Source: Paenibacillus sp. FSL K6-1330 (GTDB taxonomy: Bacteria > Bacillota > Bacilli > Paenibacillales > Paenibacillaceae). Taken from it: DNA of 64,000 nt. Shown one piece after another: positions 1 to 8,461 of this stretch (position 1 is its first letter; each line of letters opens with the position of its first letter). Made by a program: the position numbers and the translations under genes. The DNA lies in NCBI RefSeq assembly GCF_037976825.1, contig NZ_CP150269.1, positions 5,221,501-5,285,500 of the forward strand, written 5' to 3'. Under the pieces are notes generated by a model that searched no databases, had not been told where the DNA came from, and saw only the letters and a program-made list of their open reading frames with translations.

Positions 1-60
1 GACTGACTGTCGGTTATAGAATAACAGGTTTCCTGATATTGTCAAGATATTGTTAGCTGA

Positions 61-102
61 AAAACAAAAGCAGCCCATCCTCTATTGAGGAATGAGCCAC
101 TT
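61..102 (-). terminator. Probable intrinsic terminator of the crystallin-like gene
   Basis: On the minus strand a GGCTCATTCCTC / GAGGATGGGCT hairpin with a four-base loop and one bulge is followed by GCTTTTGTTTTT. It lies directly downstream of the stop codon of the gene at 124-498 and is correctly oriented to end it. Confidence 0.6.
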
Positions 103-123
103 TTAGTTGTTCATTTCATCTTA

Positions 124-498
124 TTACTGTCTTATTACGAGGATGTCTTGAGGCGGTCTGGCGGTGCTTTGGATTTGGGATATTTCAGCGTCTGTAAGAT
201 TCCGTCCTACAACAATGAACGAAGATGTTACATTGTTAAAGTTAAAATTCCCTAAGTTCGCTACGTTTTGGCTGCCGCGGAACACACGGAACGATCCCTG
301 AAAGTTAATTCTCGAAAATAATACAAGCGTTATTTCAGAGCTCTGCACAACATTTCGGAGTCGGAAACTCGAGAGAATATTGTCAAACCGAAACGCACCC
401 AGATCACGGACCGCAACGCCTCCTCGTCTGAAGAGAATCCGACGAACGGAAAAATTAGTGCCTGACCAAAGCGCAAGACGTATATCACTGTTTGCCAT
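124..498 (-). CDS. Small beta/gamma-crystallin-like protein
   Basis: A 124-residue protein with two similar halves. Each has aromatic-glycine spacing typical of beta/gamma-crystallin Greek-key motifs (NFSVRRILFRRGG then LGAFRFDNILSSFRL; NFQGSFRVFRGSQ then LGNFNFNNVTSSFIV). Bacterial members of this family are often Ca2+-binding and sometimes secreted or spore-associated. No signal peptide is visible, so a cytoplasmic or spore location is possible. The ATG start has an AAGGAG site eight bases upstream. The gene stands alone and is followed by a terminator. The fold is inferred from the internal repeat; Ca2+ binding is not shown, because the canonical (N/D)-(N/D)-X-X-(S/T)-S signature is only partly present (FDNILSS, FNNVTSS). 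Confidence 0.6.
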   Translation of the reverse strand: MANSDIRLALWSGTNFSVRRILFRRGGVAVRDLGAFRFDNILSSFRLRNVVQSSEITLVLFSRINFQGSFRVFRGSQNVANLGNFNFNNVTSSFIVVGRNLTDAEISQIQSTARPPQDILVIRQ

Positions 499-614
499 CT
501 ATATCACTCCTTGTATGAGAATGATATAGTATATTACTTGAGTAATAGAAAGGTGAAAGACAAAAACACCTGAATAATCGTTTGTTTTTCGGATTCTACT
601 TCCCCTGCGATTTC

Positions 615-1169
615 TTAGCTGTTCTCCGAAATATATTCATCCCTTAAAAGGCCATAATACACGAGGTCTTCATATTGGTTCCATTTCCTCACATGCTGTC
701 TTAAACGACCTTCATATTTCATTCCTAACTTTTCCATGACTTTACCCGATGCAGGGTTTTTCCCCAGATAACGGGCAAATATACGGTTCAATTTCATTTC
801 GTCAAACGCATACCGTACGATACCTTTTGCCGCTTCCGTACAATATCCATTGTTCTTATACTGTCTCCCAATCCAATATGCAAGTTCACCATGATCAAAA
901 TTCCTATTACATCCAATACAGATAGCGCCTATTACATGCTGTTCTTCTTTATGTACGATAGCTAGTTCCAGTGATCGGTCTTCATTAAAGTTATGAGCAT
1001 GTGTTTCTATCCATTGTTCTGCCATCCCATCCTCATACGGATGCGGGATATATAATGTTGTTTCCGCAATATATGGATCCCCTGCTAATTGTTGAACGAC
1101 TTTGGCATCATCTAGACGGAAAGGCCGTAATGTCAATCTTTCCAATTGAATGGTCGGCAGTTTCTTCAA
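615..1169 (-). CDS. GNAT acetyltransferase, RimJ/RimL type
   Basis: A 184-residue GNAT N-acetyltransferase of the ribosomal-protein/alanine acetyltransferase subfamily. It opens with the typical LTLRPFRLDDAKVV strand-helix, has IGRQYKNNGYCTEAAKGIV for the acetyl-CoA pyrophosphate-binding loop, and ends with NPASGKVMEKLGMKYEG. The longer reading from 1280 would run into the upstream kinase gene. A TTG at 1169 is preceded by AAGGGGGAG seven bases away, and the family alignment begins exactly there, so I choose TTG. It lies 43 bases after the histidine kinase stop and may be co-transcribed with it. The acceptor substrate cannot be read from the sequence. Confidence 0.8.
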   Translation of the reverse strand: MKKLPTIQLERLTLRPFRLDDAKVVQQLAGDPYIAETTLYIPHPYEDGMAEQWIETHAHNFNEDRSLELAIVHKEEQHVIGAICIGCNRNFDHGELAYWIGRQYKNNGYCTEAAKGIVRYAFDEMKLNRIFARYLGKNPASGKVMEKLGMKYEGRLRQHVRKWNQYEDLVYYGLLRDEYISENS

Positions 1170-1212
1170 ATGGTTCTCCCCCTTAGTTCCATGAATACTC
1201 CTCTGTTCCCTG

Positions 1213-2325
1213 TCAACCAAGAGAAGACAGACCCTTTTTCGGCAATCGAATCGTGAACGAAGTTCCTTGTGAAGGCTCACTTTCTACACTAATTGTGCCG
1301 TCATGAACCTGAACCAGCTTGTAGACAATCGCCATTCCGAGTCCCGTGCCCTCAGAGGTAGAATCCGTGGTCGTGCCCCGGTAATATTGCTGGAATAGGT
1401 GCTCCACCATATGGGCCGGCATCCCTACGCCATTGTCCTTGATGCAGATTACAGCATGCTCTCCTGTATCCGCAATCTGTACATATATATTCGTATGTTC
1501 AGGATTGTGGAGGATGGAGTTCATCATCATATTTTGCAGGATGCGCTGCATGAATTTCAAATCAAAATCAACATAAATGGCAGGTGGATCCGCTTGAAAA
1601 TGCAAATGATAGCTGCTCGCTTGCGGACTATTGCTGATATCGGCAACTACCCGTTTTGTAAATTCGACGATATCTTGATTCGTCTTCTGTAATGGCAAAG
1701 CGCCGTCAGCGCGATTGAGCTGTGTGACGAGGCTTAAATCTTGAATCAATTCCTCCATATGCTTTCCTTTGTCGTCCATTTCCCGAATGAAAGAGATCGC
1801 CTCTTCTTTCGACCACTCGTACTGCTCATTCAATAAAAGCGCTGAGTAGCCTTTGATATAGGTTAACGGTGTTTTCAAATCATGAGAAATCCCCGCAATC
1901 CATTCCTGCTTGGCTTCTTCGATTTGGCTCCTCTCGATTTCGTTCGCTTGCAGTTTGACTCTCAAGGATTGAAGATACTCAAGCACCTCCTGATACAGGC
2001 GGAACCGCATGCGAAGTTTCCCTTTACGGGTATATATTTGAGGTAAATCGGCAGGTTGCTCATAGTTGTCCTGCGAGAGTCGATGAATCCAGGCCATGAT
2101 GAATCCGATCGGTCCGCCAAAATACCATCCAAACAAAACGATGCACAGCAGCGTACTCGCACCAAAGATCCATCCGACAAACAGTCCTTCATCATCTAGA
2201 CTGACATGGATACCGAGCAAGGGAAGAAGGCCTTCAAGGATAATAACAACGAGTACACCCGTGCCAAGCATCCATAGAATAAGTCCTAATGCCAAATGAA
2301 TCGTAAATCGAGTTTTTATTCGCAT
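1213..2325 (-). CDS. Sensor histidine kinase of a two-component system
   Basis: A 370-residue membrane kinase. Two hydrophobic segments (about residues 8-36 and 49-80) flank a very short extracytoplasmic loop, so it probably senses within the membrane or through the neighbouring transporter. The HisKA box AGISHDLKTPLTYIKGY places the phosphorylated His at about residue 148. The ATPase domain has an N box (ILQNMMMNSILHN), DNGVGM and GTGLGMAIV. It overlaps the response regulator gene by 10 bases and is divergent from an ABC transporter, the usual arrangement of antimicrobial-peptide detoxification modules. Autophosphorylation and phosphotransfer to the adjacent regulator follow from the family; the stimulus is inferred only from context. 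Confidence 0.88.
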   Translation of the reverse strand: MRIKTRFTIHLALGLILWMLGTGVLVVIILEGLLPLLGIHVSLDDEGLFVGWIFGASTLLCIVLFGWYFGGPIGFIMAWIHRLSQDNYEQPADLPQIYTRKGKLRMRFRLYQEVLEYLQSLRVKLQANEIERSQIEEAKQEWIAGISHDLKTPLTYIKGYSALLLNEQYEWSKEEAISFIREMDDKGKHMEELIQDLSLVTQLNRADGALPLQKTNQDIVEFTKRVVADISNSPQASSYHLHFQADPPAIYVDFDLKFMQRILQNMMMNSILHNPEHTNIYVQIADTGEHAVICIKDNGVGMPAHMVEHLFQQYYRGTTTDSTSEGTGLGMAIVYKLVQVHDGTISVESEPSQGTSFTIRLPKKGLSSLG

Positions 2326-3035
2326 GACAGTGCCTCATTCGGGGGGATGAATTTATAACCGATTCCCCGCAAATTCACGATGATTTTTGGTTTTCGGGTA
2401 TCATCGCCGAGTTTTTTCCGCAGCTTGGCGATATGGATCGTGACCGTTTTTTCTTCCCCGTACACATCATTTCCCCATACCAATTCGTAAAGCTGAGCCG
2501 TCGTGAAGATATGATTCGGATGTTTACAAAAGAAATGCAGCAGCTCCAGCTCCTTCGCCGTGCATTCTACAGGTTGACGCTTCACGGTTAACGTTGCCGA
2601 TTCCGGATGAAAAGAGAAGTAGCCGTAATCGAACGCCGTGTTTTGTTGATGAGCATTCTCCATAAACCTTTGCCGGCGAAGGATCGCCTTGATCCGGGCA
2701 ATGACCTCCAGTGGATTAAACGGCTTGGTAATATAATCGTCCCCGCCGATCCCTAGACCCGTTAATTTGTCGAAGTCGGTGGAGCGTGCGCTAATAAAAA
2801 TAATCGGTGCATTCGTATGTTTCCGAATCTCCGCACATAGTTCAAAACCGCTTAGATCCGGGAGCATAATATCGAGCAAAATCATATCATATGCCTTTTC
2901 TTTGATGCGCTGCAGCGCGCCTTTGCCCGATGATGCGGTGTCGATATGCGTAAAATTCTCTTTGCGAAGCGTGATCTCCAATAGCTTCAAAATACCGATT
3001 TCATCATCGACAGCTAGTATGGATGCAGATTCCAT
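2316..3035 (-). CDS. OmpR/PhoB-family response regulator
   Basis: A 239-residue regulator with an N-terminal receiver (acidic pair DDE at 10-12, phosphoacceptor Asp55 in LLDIMLPD, Lys in ITKPF) and a C-terminal winged helix ending in KTVTIHIAKLRKKLGDD and NLRGIGYKF. It is the cognate partner of the overlapping histidine kinase. The divergent intergenic region contains repeated TTTACTYTA-like elements that are candidates for its operator, so it probably controls the ABC transporter genes at 3216-4644 and perhaps its own promoter. Confidence 0.9.
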   Translation of the reverse strand: MESASILAVDDEIGILKLLEITLRKENFTHIDTASSGKGALQRIKEKAYDMILLDIMLPDLSGFELCAEIRKHTNAPIIFISARSTDFDKLTGLGIGGDDYITKPFNPLEVIARIKAILRRQRFMENAHQQNTAFDYGYFSFHPESATLTVKRQPVECTAKELELLHFFCKHPNHIFTTAQLYELVWGNDVYGEEKTVTIHIAKLRKKLGDDTRKPKIIVNLRGIGYKFIPPNEALSCE

Positions 3036-3086
3036 TGCGATTTTCCCCTCACTTCAAGCTTTATCCTGTGTATTCACTTTTCTATC

Positions 3087-3169
3087 TTACTCTATTTACA
3101 AGATCCCGAGTTTACTCTAGTTAAAATGTTACGAGCTTTTTCCATTGTGTTTACTTTATTTTTACTTTC
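3087..3169. promoter_or_regulatory. Candidate operator repeats between regulator and ABC operon
   Basis: The 180-base divergent region has TTACTCTA at 3087-3094, TTTACTCTA at 3111-3119, TTTACTTTA at 3150-3158 and TTTACTTTC at 3161-3169. The repeats share direction and lie between the response regulator and the transporter it probably controls. Binding is inference from position and repetition only. Confidence 0.4.
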
Positions 3170-3215
3170 GTTCCCTAAGCTTAGTGTAGCACATCATTAA
3201 GGGAGGAAATGACAA

Positions 3216-3947
3216 GTGAACGCCGCCATTCAAATCAATCAAGTAAGCAAGGCATTCAAGGGCACGGAAACCATTACAAACGTCAATATGAGTATCAGCA
3301 GAGGAGAAATTTACGGATTTTTAGGTCCGAATGGGGCCGGTAAAACAACCATTATGAAAATGATCTTAAATCTGGTAAAACCGTCTTCCGGTGATATCCA
3401 AGTATTCGATCAGCTGGTTCTGCCAACATCGGTTCAATACTTAAAAAGAATCGGCAGCATCATTGAATACCCCGTGTTTTACGACCGGCTGACGGCGGAG
3501 GCCAACTTGGAGTTTCATTGTAGATACATGGACTATCGCGATAAGACAGCGATCAAGGAAGCGCTGGAGATCGTAGGTCTTCAGGGTGTGGGGAAGAAAA
3601 AAATCCATGAATTCTCTTTAGGGATGAAGCAGCGATTAGGGATTGCGCGCGCGATTGTTACGAAACCCGATATTCTTATTCTGGATGAACCTATCAATGG
3701 GCTTGACCCGATCGGGATTAAGGAAATGCGGGAGCTTTTCTTGCATTTAAAGGAGAGATACGGAACGACCATTTTAATTTCGAGTCATATCGTATCGGAA
3801 ATCGAATCGGTCGCCGATACGATTGGCATTATTCATCAGGGAAAATTATTAAATGAAGTCAAGATGAATGATATTCGAAGACAGCATGCCGGATCATTAG
3901 AAGAGTACTTCATCAATCTCATTCATGGAGGCAAACGCTATGCTTAA
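3216..3947 (+). CDS. ABC transporter ATP-binding protein, antimicrobial-peptide immunity type
   Basis: A 243-residue ATPase. Walker A is GPNGAGKTT (about 37-45), the signature is FSLGMKQRLG, Walker B is ILILDEPINGLDP, followed by the switch His in ISSHIV. Overall it resembles BcrA and lantibiotic-immunity ATPases. The GTG start has GGGAGG nine bases upstream. It overlaps the permease gene by eight bases and is divergent from the two-component genes that probably control it. Export or removal of a cell-envelope-active peptide such as bacitracin or a lantibiotic is inferred from family and context; the substrate is unknown. Confidence 0.85.
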   Translation: MNAAIQINQVSKAFKGTETITNVNMSISRGEIYGFLGPNGAGKTTIMKMILNLVKPSSGDIQVFDQLVLPTSVQYLKRIGSIIEYPVFYDRLTAEANLEFHCRYMDYRDKTAIKEALEIVGLQGVGKKKIHEFSLGMKQRLGIARAIVTKPDILILDEPINGLDPIGIKEMRELFLHLKERYGTTILISSHIVSEIESVADTIGIIHQGKLLNEVKMNDIRRQHAGSLEEYFINLIHGGKRYA

Positions 3948-4644
3948 ACTTATACAGCTGGAATGGCAAAAAAGTAACATATCCCGTTATTTTAAAGGAT
4001 TGGCCGTTTGTATCGTGGCTATTTTCTCCGCCGCTGCATTGATGTCCCAGGGCCCTAGCGGTGATAGTGAACCGCTGTTTCAAAATTATACTGAATTCAT
4101 TGCTTTAACGGATCTTTTAATGCGCATCACTTATATCATTTTCGCAAGCGTTATCTTATCACGTTTAGTGATTGAGGAATACAAGAGCAACATGATCCAA
4201 GTGTTATTTACCTACCCCCTGCAGCGAAAAAAAATCATTCAAGCCAAGTTATCGATTGTGTTTGGATTTAGCTTCTTCAGCATCATCATCTCTACGCTTA
4301 TAATCAATTTGTTAGTGTACTTCTTGAACCCGATGATCGGATTATTTGAAGACCCGGTGCATATCGGAGACATAATGGCTACACTTCCAACAATGTTGCT
4401 CCAAGCATTTATGATCGCCGGAATCAGCCTGATTCCTTTATCTTTTGGCATGCGAAAAAAATCGACGGCTTCCACGATCACCTCGGCTGTCGTCATTGGA
4501 TTCGTGGTTAACACAACGGTGTCTGACGGGGGAAGCTCGACCAGTCTGTTTCATTTCATCGCCATCCCGATTGCTCTCTGTCTGCTTGGCCTTATCCTTG
4601 GCTATCTTTCTTTTCATAAAGTAGATCGAACCGATGTAGCTTAA
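3940..4644 (+). CDS. ABC-2 type transporter permease
   Basis: A 234-residue integral membrane protein with about six hydrophobic helices and a conserved cytoplasmic stretch after helix 2 (EEYKSNMIQVLFTYPLQRKK) typical of ABC-2 immunity permeases of the BcrB/LanE type. I place the start at the ATG at 3940 because GGAGG lies eight bases upstream; an in-frame ATG at 3925 would precede that site. It forms the membrane part of the transporter with the overlapping ATPase. It is too short to be a BceB-type permease, which is about 650 residues. Confidence 0.8.
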   Translation: MLKLIQLEWQKSNISRYFKGLAVCIVAIFSAAALMSQGPSGDSEPLFQNYTEFIALTDLLMRITYIIFASVILSRLVIEEYKSNMIQVLFTYPLQRKKIIQAKLSIVFGFSFFSIIISTLIINLLVYFLNPMIGLFEDPVHIGDIMATLPTMLLQAFMIAGISLIPLSFGMRKKSTASTITSAVVIGFVVNTTVSDGGSSTSLFHFIAIPIALCLLGLILGYLSFHKVDRTDVA

Positions 4645-4676
4645 AATTTCACCGTATATGAATGGAGGACTAGAGC

Positions 4677-5546
4677 ATGAGGAAAATCATAACCACTTCG
4701 CTTGTTTTGCTTACCGTTGGCGGATTAGTTATGGGCTGCCAAGGTGTAGGGAAATCAACAAGTTATAACCATGAATCTTCCTACGAAGCTAACCGCATTG
4801 AAGAAATTGAAGTCAACAACGAATCTTGGGACATTGAATTCAAGCGTTCCGATTCCCCGAACATCACCATCGCTTGCGAAGGCAAGCGGCAGAACAGTAA
4901 GAGCGACCCTGTAACGATTAACCATGACGGGAATAAAATTGTCGTTACCCAGGAAGACCAGGGTAGTGCCATGGCAGGGTTCACTTTTGGCAAAAAAGGG
5001 ACGATTTATATCTCGATTCCCGACCGTGAAGTCGATACGATTACATTGAACAATCATGCAGGTGACATCAAGATGAAGAATGTAGCGGCGCAAAACATTG
5101 TCATTGCCAACAATTCGGGGTCTAAGAACATCGAAGGACTTTCAGCAGAAAAGGGTGTGTTTACTTCCAAAGACGGGGATATCAAATTGAAAGACAGCTC
5201 GCTAAACGAATTAACGGTAACCACAGGCAGCGGCGCCAGCTATATGACAGACGTGACCAGCCCCGTGATGAACATCACTTCAACCTATGGGGAAGTATCC
5301 GTCAAAGAGATCGAAGAGGGAACGTTGCTGCGAGTAGAAACACAATCGGGAGATATCGCCGTATCTTATAAAACACCCCCTGCTTCGTTAAAGCTTACCG
5401 CAAGCAGCGACTCATCGGATATAAGCGTTGGTTTAGATGGCTTCAATGTAAAACAGAGCACGGAAAAGATAGTGGAAGGCACGATTGGGGATGCATCCAA
5501 TACAATGGAGCTTCTCAGCCGTGTCGGAACGATTGCTGTAAAATAA
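4677..5546 (+). CDS. DUF4097-family lipoprotein
   Basis: A 289-residue predicted lipoprotein. A hydrophobic signal peptide ends in the lipobox LVMGC (Cys at about 21), so it should be acylated and anchored on the outer face of the membrane. The rest is a regular succession of short beta strands (ITLNNHAGDIKMKN, TYGEVSVKEI, QSGDIAVSY) typical of the DUF4097 right-handed beta-helix fold. It follows the ABC permease by 32 bases and probably shares its transcript. In peptide-resistance loci such proteins may help sense or trap the peptide at the surface; that role is inference. Confidence 0.8.
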   Translation: MRKIITTSLVLLTVGGLVMGCQGVGKSTSYNHESSYEANRIEEIEVNNESWDIEFKRSDSPNITIACEGKRQNSKSDPVTINHDGNKIVVTQEDQGSAMAGFTFGKKGTIYISIPDREVDTITLNNHAGDIKMKNVAAQNIVIANNSGSKNIEGLSAEKGVFTSKDGDIKLKDSSLNELTVTTGSGASYMTDVTSPVMNITSTYGEVSVKEIEEGTLLRVETQSGDIAVSYKTPPASLKLTASSDSSDISVGLDGFNVKQSTEKIVEGTIGDASNTMELLSRVGTIAVK

Positions 5547-5664
5547 CTGCATCCATACGAGTAGCAACATATTTTTGTCGTCAACCCTTAATAACGCAGA
5601 AATCCCCCACGCTACCTCCGGTTGCAAGGTCAACTGAGTATATCCATAGCTTTATCATATTGTT

Positions 5665-6126
5665 GTGTCAGAGCCCTCCATGCTACAATATCCAAATGGA
5701 GCTATAACGCCTACAGGAGAAACTTTCATTCGCAAAGTTCTGGTGATAAATTCCGTTTCGTCCGGAGCATGCGGGTTGCTATTGTTATTATTTCCCGGGT
5801 ATGTTGCTGAATGGACTGGATTAGACAGTAGAACCGGCTTGGTATCAACTGGTGTTTTCCTGCTCGTATTCGTCGCATTTCTCGTATGGACCGCATCCAG
5901 GAGCATTGTTTCTCCAGCGGCCGTGCTTGTTATTACAGTGCTCGACTTCCTCTGGGTCGTCGGCAGTGCGCTTCTACTGGCGGATATAGGAACTACAGTG
6001 ACGATGACCGTTTTCGGCATTTGGGCGGTTATTCTGGTCGCCGCAGTCGTCGGCGTATTCGGGATTTTCGAGGCAATATATTGCTGGCGCAACCGTGCTT
6101 TTGGAAGAGATCAAACGATCCGGTAA
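5665..6126 (+). CDS. Four-helix membrane protein of unknown function
   Basis: About 153 residues with four hydrophobic helices (roughly 25-48, 60-78, 84-104, 112-137) and short loops, the layout of small DoxX- or DUF4345-like membrane proteins, though I cannot assign a family. The start is uncertain: GTG at 5665 and ATG at 5680 both lack a clear ribosome binding site, while AGGAG at 5714 sits just before an in-frame ATT. The gene is followed by a stable hairpin. No function can be proposed. Confidence 0.6.
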   Translation: MSEPSMLQYPNGAITPTGETFIRKVLVINSVSSGACGLLLLLFPGYVAEWTGLDSRTGLVSTGVFLLVFVAFLVWTASRSIVSPAAVLVITVLDFLWVVGSALLLADIGTTVTMTVFGIWAVILVAAVVGVFGIFEAIYCWRNRAFGRDQTIR

Positions 6127-6168
6127 ATGGCGCAGCCTGTCGGATTTCTTCTTCGACTAGTGCTTTAC

Positions 6169-6203
6169 AGCAAAGAGCCTTTGTCTTGCACGGGCTCTTT
6201 GCT
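6169..6203 (+). terminator. Stem-loop downstream of the membrane protein gene
   Basis: AGCAAAGAGCC and GGCTCTTTGCT form an eleven-base-pair stem 43 bases after the stop of the gene at 5665-6126. The trailing bases are CTTGGG rather than a T-run, so termination is probable but not certain. Confidence 0.5.
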
Positions 6204-6337
6204 CTTGGGTAATGAGATTGGCTTATTCAGAGTGCGTAAAGATATTCGCTGTCACCGCTTAGTTACAACAAGTGAATTAACGAGCTTCCGTTCATCATTT
6301 GGAAGCTGGGTACATCCGTATTATTCGAAATAAACAC

Positions 6338-7123
6338 TTATTTCGATAGCTTGGCATCTGCAGCATGAATTGCACTCCTAATATTCCCCTCCCATTCAAA
6401 TATCTTCTTCTGTAAAGCATGAATCTGGTTAGCATCATCAACGATCCGTTTCAATTCTGCAGCAGCCCTCACAGCATCTCCCTCCTTGACAGCTGCTTTA
6501 TAACGTTTATTCACTTCATTTTTATTTTTATTGAAGTCTGTTATTTTTTTGTTCTCGGCTGTGATTTGTTTCTTTAGCGTTTGCACCGGTGATAAAGCAT
6601 CTTTGACGATTTTGGCTTTTGCGGTAGCCTGCTTCTTCGCAGCTGTTAGAGCATCCTTTTTCAATTTGATCTCCTGTCGCGCCGTATTAACAGCACCCTT
6701 TATACGGTTTCGCTTGAGATCATACAGAAGAGCGGACTTTCGATCTTTGCGTTTCCTTGCTTCCGTCGCTTTCTTGCCGAGATCAGTATATTCCGCAAGC
6801 ATAGGAGCGTATTTTTTCTGAGTCTGGTCTGCTTCTGTCTTTAACTTGTCGAGCTTTACCTTGTCAATGAGCTGTACTTTCGAATTAATTTCTTTAAGTT
6901 TGTCATTGTTTTGTTTGCGCAGCACCTGTATTTGCTGCTTATCCTGTTTATTGGCTAATTCCAATGAGGTAAGGCTGTCATGCAACTGATCAATTGTTGT
7001 TAATGCAGCATCCCACCCTGTATTTGAAGCCTCTGCATAAGCTGGTCTAGCGACAAAAAGAAAACACATGACTAGGACGGCTAAAGCGTTTAAATACCAT
7101 TTAGTTCTTCTTCGTTGCAGCAA
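6338..7123 (-). CDS. Secreted coiled-coil protein
   Basis: About 261 residues: a basic N-terminus, one hydrophobic segment (YLNALAVLVMCFLFVARPAYA) with a signal-peptidase-I-like AYA-EA site, then almost entirely charged helix rich in Lys, Ala and Glu (for example KLDKLKTEADQTQKKYAPML), predicted to form long coiled coils. I prefer the TTG start at 7123 because AAGGGAG lies nine bases upstream; the ATG at 7132 abuts that site and an ATG at 7174 has none. It resembles cell-envelope coiled-coil proteins of Bacillales but I do not recognise a named family. The mRNA leader is strongly structured (see 7159-7226). Confidence 0.65.
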   Translation of the reverse strand: MLQRRRTKWYLNALAVLVMCFLFVARPAYAEASNTGWDAALTTIDQLHDSLTSLELANKQDKQQIQVLRKQNNDKLKEINSKVQLIDKVKLDKLKTEADQTQKKYAPMLAEYTDLGKKATEARKRKDRKSALLYDLKRNRIKGAVNTARQEIKLKKDALTAAKKQATAKAKIVKDALSPVQTLKKQITAENKKITDFNKNKNEVNKRYKAAVKEGDAVRAAAELKRIVDDANQIHALQKKIFEWEGNIRSAIHAADAKLSK

Positions 7124-7158
7124 TACAATCATCTCCCTTATCCATATCATCCTCAAAG

Positions 7159-7226
7159 GAAGCGCAAAAAGCACCCCACAAGAAAGGCTTCATAGCCTGT
7201 CCTGCGAGGTGCTTCTCCCGCACTTC
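7159..7226 (-). promoter_or_regulatory. Structured mRNA leader, attenuator-like
   Basis: Immediately upstream of the coiled-coil gene, the minus-strand RNA can fold as three nested stems: outer GAAGTGC/GCGCTTC, middle AAGCACC/GGTGCTT followed by five Us, and inner AGGCT-ATGA-AGCCT. The middle stem plus U-run looks like an intrinsic terminator, while the outer stem would span that U-run. This suggests conditional termination. It does not match any riboswitch consensus I know. Confidence 0.45.
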
Positions 7227-7501
7227 TTTCGATTTGATAATAGTATATATTTGATCTAATAATATGTCAATCATTTCCTGGAACATTTGTTCTCATTCCA
7301 ACCTCGAAATCGTTTATTGATTTTTGCATAGATTTCTAATCTCATCAAAGTTCCCAAAACACTCTTATTATTTGTGTTGCCAATGCCAATTTCTCCTGCT
7401 TCGAAGAAACTGGAGTTGCATTCACTGGTAATGGTAGCAAGCTCCTATGTTGATTCTAACCTTGTATCCTGCGGAAAAAGTGTTGGTTTATCAATCCTTC
7501 A
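7227..7501. other. Intergenic stretch without a recognised feature
   Basis: Between the coiled-coil gene leader and the stop of the carbamate kinase gene I see no convincing reading frame, hairpin with T-run or known motif. Short frames here lack ribosome binding sites. The promoter of the coiled-coil gene should lie in the first part of it. Confidence 0.5.
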
Positions 7502-8461
7502 TTACATACAGCGCAGCAGATTATCCTGGACGATGCGGGTACCCGCTCCTCCTTCCAGAGCGAGGTCAGCCTGATCCAGGGAACAAATGATAGCAATGCC
7601 GCCCTTTTCTGCAAAGCCTATGGCTGATTCCATCTTAGGGCCCATACTTCCGACACTAAACTGACCCTCATCCGCATATCGCTTGGCTTCTTCCAGAGAT
7701 ATCGTTTCCAGTGATTTTTGATTCGGCTTTCCGTAGTTCACATATACATTGTGAACATCGGTCAGAATCATAAAGATATCCGCCTGCACATCCTGGGCCA
7801 GCTGATATCCGCTGCGATCTTTATCGATGACGGCTTCCACACCGACAAGGGTCCCGTCTGGTTGCCGGGATACAGGAATACCTCCTCCACCTGCGGCAAT
7901 GACAATGGCTCCCTGACTAGCCAAGGACTTGATTACATCAGCGCCAACAATGGATTGAGGCATTGGAGATGGAACAACGCGACGCCAGCCTCTGCCTGCA
8001 TCTTCTTTGACAACCCAGCCTTTGTCTTCTGCAAGACGTTTGGCCTCTTCTTCACTGTAGAACACACCAATAGGTTTAGTTGGGTTTAAAAATGCAGGAT
8101 CTTTCAAAGATACTTCCGTTTGTGTCAGGATGCTTGTAACAGCCTGATTTAGTCCCAGTTTTTGCAGTTCATTTTTCATGCATTGGTCCATCATGTACCC
8201 GATAAAGCCTTGGGATTCCGCACTGCACACATGCAGCGGAAACGGCGGAACCACTTCTCTGGCTTCGTCCTGCTGACGCAATATATTCCCTACTTGAGGA
8301 CCGTTCCCATGCGTAATAATGACTTCATAACCTTGCCTTACAATGCGGGCGATCACTTCACAGCTTTTCTGGATATTTGCTATTTGATTCTCATAGGTTG
8401 CCTGTTGTTTAGGTTGTAAAATAGCATTGCCGCCAAGAGCAATCACAACTTTTTGTGCCAA
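7502..8461 (-). CDS. arcC: Carbamate kinase
   Basis: A 319-residue carbamate kinase, the full family length. Typical segments are VVIALGGNAILQP at the N-terminus, ITHGNGPQVGN, AAGGGGIPV, the Lys/Asp pair in AVIDKDRSG, ILTDV, and GSMGPKM near the end. It uses carbamoyl phosphate and ADP to make ATP, CO2 and ammonia. As last gene of the allantoate operon it should take carbamoyl phosphate from the oxamate carbamoyltransferase encoded just upstream, the position held by allK (ybcF) in E. coli. The start is TTG with GGAGG eight bases away, overlapping allH by 19 bases, which points to translational coupling. Confidence 0.93.
   Translation of the reverse strand: MAQKVVIALGGNAILQPKQQATYENQIANIQKSCEVIARIVRQGYEVIITHGNGPQVGNILRQQDEAREVVPPFPLHVCSAESQGFIGYMMDQCMKNELQKLGLNQAVTSILTQTEVSLKDPAFLNPTKPIGVFYSEEEAKRLAEDKGWVVKEDAGRGWRRVVPSPMPQSIVGADVIKSLASQGAIVIAAGGGGIPVSRQPDGTLVGVEAVIDKDRSGYQLAQDVQADIFMILTDVHNVYVNYGKPNQKSLETISLEEAKRYADEGQFSVGSMGPKMESAIGFAEKGGIAIICSLDQADLALEGGAGTRIVQDNLLRCM

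Noticed and set aside
5622..6212. Extra frames overlapping the four-helix membrane protein
   Set aside because: Low-complexity Arg/Ser-rich translations in other frames of the same DNA; no family features.
7159..7226. Assignment of the leader to c-di-GMP, c-di-AMP, fluoride or guanidine riboswitches
   Set aside because: None of the conserved cores I remember for those classes is present, so I leave it unassigned.
7101..7286. A 61-codon frame through the leader of the coiled-coil gene
   Set aside because: No binding site; it crosses the nested stems, which are better read as RNA structure. A leader peptide cannot be fully excluded.
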